A DNA stretch of 64,000 bases. Origin: Mumia sp050632745 (GTDB lineage: Bacteria; Actinomycetota; Actinomycetes; Propionibacteriales; Nocardioidaceae). The notes beneath the pieces are model-generated. The model was not told where the DNA came from. It saw only the letters and a list, made by a program, of their open reading frames with translations, and did not search any database. Both the position numbers and the translations under genes were made by a program. Every line of letters starts with the position of its first letter. Within the stretch, counting starts at the first letter, position 1. The DNA lies in assembly GCF_050632745.1 (NCBI RefSeq), contig NZ_JBODSD010000002.1, forward strand, positions 1,178,001 through 1,242,000, given 5' to 3'. Of the stretch, positions 59,702-64,000 are shown in pieces.

Positions 59702-62700
59702 TCAGTACGTCACCGGCGCGGTCCGCTTGCGCACCGTGCAGACGATGTCGCGCTGGTTGCCGGTCGGGCCGAGGTAGTTGAACGTGTACGACAGCTGCGC
59801 GTACCCGCCGATGAGGTGGGTCGGCTTGACCAGCAGGCGCGTGACGGAGTTGTGGATGCCTCCGCGCCGGCCGGTCTTCTGCGACTTCGGGACGTCGATG
59901 GTGCGCTCCTGCGCGTGGTGCACGTAGACGACGCCCTCGGGCATCCGGTGGCTCACGATCGCGCGCCCGACGAAGACGCCGTTGGCGTTGTCGCACTCCA
60001 CCCAGTCGTTGTCCGCGACGGCGATCTTCTCCGCGTCGGCGACGCTCATCCACACGGTCGGTCCGCCGCGCGAGAGGGAGAGCATCAGCAGGTTGTCCTG
60101 GTACTCGGAGTGGATCGACCACTTGTTGTGCGGCGTGAGGTAGCGGACGGCGATCTGGAGCGCGTCCCCTCCGTCGGTCGAGTGGTCCGAGCCGCTGGGC
60201 GAGGACGCGTCGGGACCCAGCCGCGCGTCGCCGTACATGCGGTGCATGTCCAGCGGCGGCCGGTACGTCGGCAGCTGCTCGCCGTAGTCGCGCATCCACG
60301 CGTGGTCGAGGTAGAAGTGCATCCGCCCGGTCAGCGTGTGGAACGGCTTGAGACGCTCGATGTTGACCGTGAACGGCGCATAGCGTCGCCCGCCGGTCTC
60401 CGAGCCCGACCACTCCGGCGAGGTGATGACGGGCTGCGGCGAGTCCTGCGTCATGGAGAAGGTGATCTGCTTCTCCTCCGCACCCTCGGCGAGGTCGACG
60501 AGGCGGCGCCCGGTCCGCCGCTCGAGGTCGCGGAAGCCCTGCACGGCGAGGTGGCCGTTGGTGGTCCCGGAGAAGGTGAGGATCGCCTCGGCGAGCCGCG
60601 CGTCGGTGTCGATCGCCGGCCGGCCGGCCGCAGCGCCCGACCCCATCACGCCGTGCTTGGCGGCGAGCGAGGCGACCGCGTCCTTGAGGTCGTACGTGAT
60701 GTTCTTGACCGTGAACCCGAGGTCCTCGGCCTTCGGGCCGATGGTCGCGAGCTTGTCCGCGATCGCGGTGTAGTCGCGCTCGACGACTGCCACCACGGGC
60801 ATCGTCTTGCCGGCGACCGGGTCGGTCTGCCCCTCGCGCCAGTCGAGGCTGCGGCCGCCGGGCTGCGCGATCTCGCCCGGCGTGTCGTGCTGGAGCGGCA
60901 CGGTCACGAGGTCCTTGCGCGTGCCGAGGTGCGTCGTGGCGAGCTCGGACAGCTTGCGGGCGAGCGCCGTGAACATGTCGTAGTCGCTGCGCGCCTCCCA
61001 CGGCGGGTCGATCGCCGGGGTGAACGCGTGGACGTACGGGTGCATGTCGGTCGAGGACAGGTCGTACTTCTCGTACCAGGTGGCCGCCGGGAAGACGATG
61101 TCGCTGAGCAGCGTCGTCGACGTCATCCGGAAGTCCGCCGACACGAGGAGGTCGAGCTTGCCCCGCGGCGCCTCGTCGCGCCAGCGGATCGTCCGCGGCG
61201 GCTCGGGCGCGTCGGGCGCGTCGACGTTCGACTGCGTGCCCAGGAGGTACTCGAGGAAGTACTCGTTGCCCTTCGCCGAGGAGCCGAAGAGGTTCGAGCG
61301 CCAGAGCACCAGCGTGCGCGGCCAGTTCTGCGGGGCGTCGACGTCGTCGATCGCCGCGTTGAGGCTGCCGTCCTGGAGCCGGTCGGCGATCCACGCGCCG
61401 GCGTCCTTCGCGGCGCCGTCGGCGGTCGCCGCCGTCGCCTCGTCGGCGAGGTCGAGCGGGTTGCGGTCGAACTGCGGGTAGAACGGCATCCAGCCCATCC
61501 GCGCCGACTTCGCGATCACGTCGGCGGTGTGGAGGCCCTCGAGGTGGCCCTCCGCGAGCGGCGAGGTCAGCACGTCCTGGCGGGAGCCGTCGGAACGCCA
61601 CTGCCCGGTGTGCATGTACCAGTACGAGGTTCCGGTCATGGTGCGCGGCGGCCGCGTCCAGTCCAACGCGTTGGCCAGGGAGATCCAGCCGGTGATCGGG
61701 CGGCACTTCTCCTGGCCGACGTAGTGCGCCCAGCCGCCTCCGTTGCGGCCCATCGCCCCGGTGAGCATGAGCAGCGTGAGGATCGCGCGGTACGTCACGT
61801 CGCCGTGGAACCACTGGCACACGCCCGCACCGAGGATGATCATCGACCGTCCGCCGGACTCCTCGGAGTTGCGCGCCAGCTCGCGCGCGATGCGGATGCA
61901 CTGCGCCGCGGGGACCGAGGTGATCTCCTCCTGCCACGCCGGCGTGTACGGCGAGGATGCGTCGTCGTACCCGCTCGGCCACTCGCCGGGGAGACCGTCG
62001 CGCCCGACGCCGTACTGCGCGAGGAGGAGGTCGAGGACGGTCGTGACCGTGTGACCGCCGACCTGGCGCACCGGGATGCCGCGCCGGATCACGCTGCCCG
62101 ACCCGTCCGGCGCGTCGAAGGCCGGCATCAGCACCTCGCCGGGCTGGGCGTCCGGCCCGATGACCGACAGCGCCGGCTCGATGTCGCCGAGGTCGAGGTT
62201 CCACCGACCCTCGCCCGCATCGCCGTACCGGAAGCCCATCGAGCCGTTCGGGACGGCGGCGTCGTTCGTCCGGGTGTCGAGGACGACGGTCTTCCACTCC
62301 GCGTTCTGCGACGCCTCGCCGGTCGATCCCGTCGGGACCAGGTCCGCCTCGGTCAGGAAGGTCTCCGGCACCCACGCACCGTCGTCGCTCTGCTTGAGCC
62401 GGACGAGGAACGGAAGGTCGGTGTACTGCTTGACGTAGTCGGTGAAGAACGGCACCTGACGCTCGAGGTAGTACTCCTTGAGCATCACGTGGCCCATCGC
62501 CATCGCCAGCGCCGCGTCCGTCCCGGCCTGGGCGGGCATCCACTCGTCGGCGAACTTCGTGTTGTCGGCGTAGTCGGGCGAGACCGTGACGACCTTGGTG
62601 CCGCGGTAGCGCGCCTCGGCCATCCAGTGCGCATCCGGCGTGCGGGTGACGGGGACGTTGGAGCCCCACATGAGCAGGTACGAGGCGTCCCACCAGTCGC

Positions 62701-63496
62701 CGGACTCCGGCACGTCGGTCTGGTCGCCGAAGACCTGCGGGCTCGCCACCGGCAGGTCGGCGTACCAGTCGTAGAACGACGTCATCACGCCGCCGATGAG
62801 CTGGATGAACCGGGTGCCGACGCAGTGCGACACCATCGACATCGCCGGGATCGGGGAGAACCCGGCACAGCGGTCCGGGCCGTAGGTCTTGATCGTGTTC
62901 ACGTGCGCGGCCGCCGCGATCTCGATCGCCTCGTCCCACGAGATCCGGACGAGGCCGCCCTTGCCGCGCGCCTGCTGGTAGCGCCGCCGCTTCTCCGGGT
63001 CGGCGGCGATCTCCGCGAACGCCAGGACGGGATCGCCGAGGCGCTTCTTGGCCTCGCGGTACATCTCGATCAGCACGCCGCGTCCGTACGGGTAGCGGAC
63101 GCGGGTCGGGGAGTACGTGTACCAGGAGAAGGCGGCACCGCGCGGACAGCCGCGGGGCTCGTACTCCGGCCGGTCGGGTCCCGTGCTCGGGTAGTCGGTC
63201 TGCTGCGCCTCCCACGTGATGATGCCGTCCTTGACGTACACCTTCCACGAGCACGAGCCCGTGCAGTTCACCCCGTGGGTGGACCGGACGACCTTGTCGT
63301 GGCTCCACCGGTCGCGGTAGAACACGTCGCCGCGTCTGCCGCCCTCGCGGTAGACGGCTCGACGGTCGGCGCTCTCGTCCCAGCGCGTGAAGAAGTCGCC
63401 GAGGGCCAGCAACGCCTCCGAGGCGGGCCCGTCGGTCCCCCCTCCGGCACGCGTGCGCCGTGAGCGGGCTCGTCCTTCGCGGGTGGTCTCGGTCAT
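59702..63496 (-). CDS. narG: Respiratory nitrate reductase alpha subunit (Mo-bisMGD)
   Basis: 1,264 residues, full length, from the ATG at 63496 with GGAGG 9 nt upstream. The FS0 cluster ligands are in STHGVNCTGSCSWKVYVKDG (His plus Cys) and RGCPRG. The molybdenum ligand Asp lies in SFYDWYADLPVASPQVFGDQ, and WGSNVPVTRTPDAH is the MGD site typical of membrane nitrate reductases. It reduces nitrate to nitrite on the cytoplasmic side. First gene of the operon; a TACGTT -10 lies 19 nt before the start. A cupin gene is divergent. Confidence 0.97.
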   Translation of the reverse strand: MTETTREGRARSRRTRAGGGTDGPASEALLALGDFFTRWDESADRRAVYREGGRRGDVFYRDRWSHDKVVRSTHGVNCTGSCSWKVYVKDGIITWEAQQTDYPSTGPDRPEYEPRGCPRGAAFSWYTYSPTRVRYPYGRGVLIEMYREAKKRLGDPVLAFAEIAADPEKRRRYQQARGKGGLVRISWDEAIEIAAAAHVNTIKTYGPDRCAGFSPIPAMSMVSHCVGTRFIQLIGGVMTSFYDWYADLPVASPQVFGDQTDVPESGDWWDASYLLMWGSNVPVTRTPDAHWMAEARYRGTKVVTVSPDYADNTKFADEWMPAQAGTDAALAMAMGHVMLKEYYLERQVPFFTDYVKQYTDLPFLVRLKQSDDGAWVPETFLTEADLVPTGSTGEASQNAEWKTVVLDTRTNDAAVPNGSMGFRYGDAGEGRWNLDLGDIEPALSVIGPDAQPGEVLMPAFDAPDGSGSVIRRGIPVRQVGGHTVTTVLDLLLAQYGVGRDGLPGEWPSGYDDASSPYTPAWQEEITSVPAAQCIRIARELARNSEESGGRSMIILGAGVCQWFHGDVTYRAILTLLMLTGAMGRNGGGWAHYVGQEKCRPITGWISLANALDWTRPPRTMTGTSYWYMHTGQWRSDGSRQDVLTSPLAEGHLEGLHTADVIAKSARMGWMPFYPQFDRNPLDLADEATAATADGAAKDAGAWIADRLQDGSLNAAIDDVDAPQNWPRTLVLWRSNLFGSSAKGNEYFLEYLLGTQSNVDAPDAPEPPRTIRWRDEAPRGKLDLLVSADFRMTSTTLLSDIVFPAATWYEKYDLSSTDMHPYVHAFTPAIDPPWEARSDYDMFTALARKLSELATTHLGTRKDLVTVPLQHDTPGEIAQPGGRSLDWREGQTDPVAGKTMPVVAVVERDYTAIADKLATIGPKAEDLGFTVKNITYDLKDAVASLAAKHGVMGSGAAAGRPAIDTDARLAEAILTFSGTTNGHLAVQGFRDLERRTGRRLVDLAEGAEEKQITFSMTQDSPQPVITSPEWSGSETGGRRYAPFTVNIERLKPFHTLTGRMHFYLDHAWMRDYGEQLPTYRPPLDMHRMYGDARLGPDASSPSGSDHSTDGGDALQIAVRYLTPHNKWSIHSEYQDNLLMLSLSRGGPTVWMSVADAEKIAVADNDWVECDNANGVFVGRAIVSHRMPEGVVYVHHAQERTIDVPKSQKTGRRGGIHNSVTRLLVKPTHLIGGYAQLSYTFNYLGPTGNQRDIVCTVRKRTAPVTY

Positions 63497-63515
63497 CGCA
63501 GCCTCCTCGCGCCCC

Positions 63516-63521
63516 AACGTA
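63516..63521 (-). promoter_or_regulatory. Possible -10 element TACGTT of narG
   Basis: On the minus strand TACGTT lies 19 nt before the narG ATG and upstream of a GGAGG ribosome site. No recognisable FNR or NarL site was seen in the 145-nt gap. Confidence 0.35.
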
Positions 63522-63597
63522 GGGCGACCGTGACGGGTGCGCGACCGGAAGCAGACGCCCTCCGACGATCGGGCGAGCGGAGCGCGTCGAGGGCGGT

Positions 63598-63603
63598 TAC
63601 GCT
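63598..63603 (+). promoter_or_regulatory. -10 element TACGCT of the cupin gene
   Basis: GCGGTTACGCTCG is an extended -10-like site; the leader would be ~32 nt and ends with GGGAGACGGAGG before the ATG at 63642. Confidence 0.4.
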
Positions 63604-63641
63604 CGCGGCACCGAGGCTCGTTCGGGAGACGGAGGTTCGCC

Positions 63642-63962
63642 ATGCGTGACGTCGCTGCGCTCACCGAGGAGTACGCCGATGCCGCGAGCTCGGCGCCGCA
63701 CGGACGCAGCGCGGAGCTGGTCCTGCAGGACGGCCCGCTGCGCCAGAGCGTGCTCGGGCTTGCCGAGGGCGCGGAGCTCTCCGAGCACGACGCGCCGCCG
63801 GCCGCGAGCGTGCTCGTGCTCAAGGGGTCGATCGAGATCGTGGGCGAGTCCGGCACGATCGCGCTGGAGACCGGGATGCTCGCGGCGGTCCCCCGCGAAC
63901 GGCACTCCGTGAAGGCGGTCGTGGACTCGGTCTTCCTGCTGACCGCGGTCACCGACATCTGA
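63642..63962 (+). CDS. Small cupin-domain protein
   Basis: 106 residues. The cupin beta-barrel core shows ASVLVLKGSIEIVGESGTIALETGMLAAVPRERHSVKAV, matching motif 1/2 spacing with a single motif-2 His (residue ~88) and few metal ligands, so it may bind a small ligand without metal. It is divergent from narG, and similar small cupins accompany nitrogen-oxide or redox genes, but no function can be assigned. The in-frame extension upstream to 63537 is not needed. Confidence 0.75.
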   Translation: MRDVAALTEEYADAASSAPHGRSAELVLQDGPLRQSVLGLAEGAELSEHDAPPAASVLVLKGSIEIVGESGTIALETGMLAAVPRERHSVKAVVDSVFLLTAVTDI

Positions 63963-63981
63963 CCCGGGTCACCAACTGGCG

Positions 63982-64000
63982 TCTCCGGGTCACCCGGAGA
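63982..64000 (+). terminator. 9-bp hairpin after the cupin gene, at window edge
   Basis: TCTCCGGGT-C-ACCCGGAGA is a perfect inverted repeat 19 nt past the stop codon. The window ends here, so any following T-run cannot be seen. Confidence 0.5.

Overview
The window is very GC-rich, gene-dense, actinobacterial-type DNA. Genes overlap through ATGA/GTGA junctions, GTG starts are common, and many promoters have a TANNNT -10 exactly 6-7 nt before the start codon (leaderless mRNAs). Mycothiol-family DinB-like proteins, CebR-type cellobiose control, Tat/lipobox substrate-binding proteins and LPxTG surface proteins fit an actinomycete, most likely a Nocardioidaceae-like soil or sediment aerobe. The genus assignment is inference.

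Layout. 1-3992 (minus): TetR, DinB-like protein, AtuA-like protein and a truncated acyl-CoA dehydrogenase, an acyl-CoA or terpenoid catabolic operon running off the left edge. 4114-9917: small single genes (MOSC, Rossmann, GNAT, DUF2804) and a GH3 glycosidase. 9907-13370 (minus): an NMT1/SsuA-type ABC importer. 13499-16968 (minus): YbaK, flavodoxin-like protein, two SDRs and a phosphatase. 17041-22833: a cellobiose operon (cebEFG-bglC-cebR) with two perfect CebR boxes around its promoter. 22889-28609: a divergent GntR/MatC-type transporter unit with a methyltransferase, a class III CoA-transferase and a fused carboxyltransferase. 28611-28760: a large G/C-rich nested palindrome. 28761-31066: APC permease plus Usp. 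31120-33113: GntR and an ankyrin lipoprotein. 33240-36695: thiolase/FadB beta-oxidation operon. 36881-38574: MerR regulator and a hydrolase. 38723-47110: a 2,795-residue sortase-type surface protein. 47117-49815: UspA and MarR with an MFS-Usp fusion. 49843-52255: alpha-methylacyl-CoA racemase and acyl-CoA dehydrogenase. 52289-54322: a second LPxTG surface protein. 54489-55286: a hydrolase. 55283-63496 (minus): narGHJIK nitrate respiration. 63642-63962: a cupin.

Three themes link the regions. Lipid and acyl-CoA genes (thiolase/FadB, racemase/dehydrogenase, hydrolase) carry near-identical TGACA-N7-TGTCA operator dyads. A short dispersed repeat with ends GGTCTCGATACG and CTACTCGACC occurs in four places and is read in frame inside atuA-like and narJ genes and at two C-termini. 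The MatC/CoA-transferase/carboxyltransferase cluster looks like a self-contained, biotin-subunit-free route for a malonate-like dicarboxylate and is the best candidate for an undescribed pathway. No tRNA, rRNA, CRISPR array, transposase or phage gene was seen, and no gene-free stretch exceeds 300 bases.
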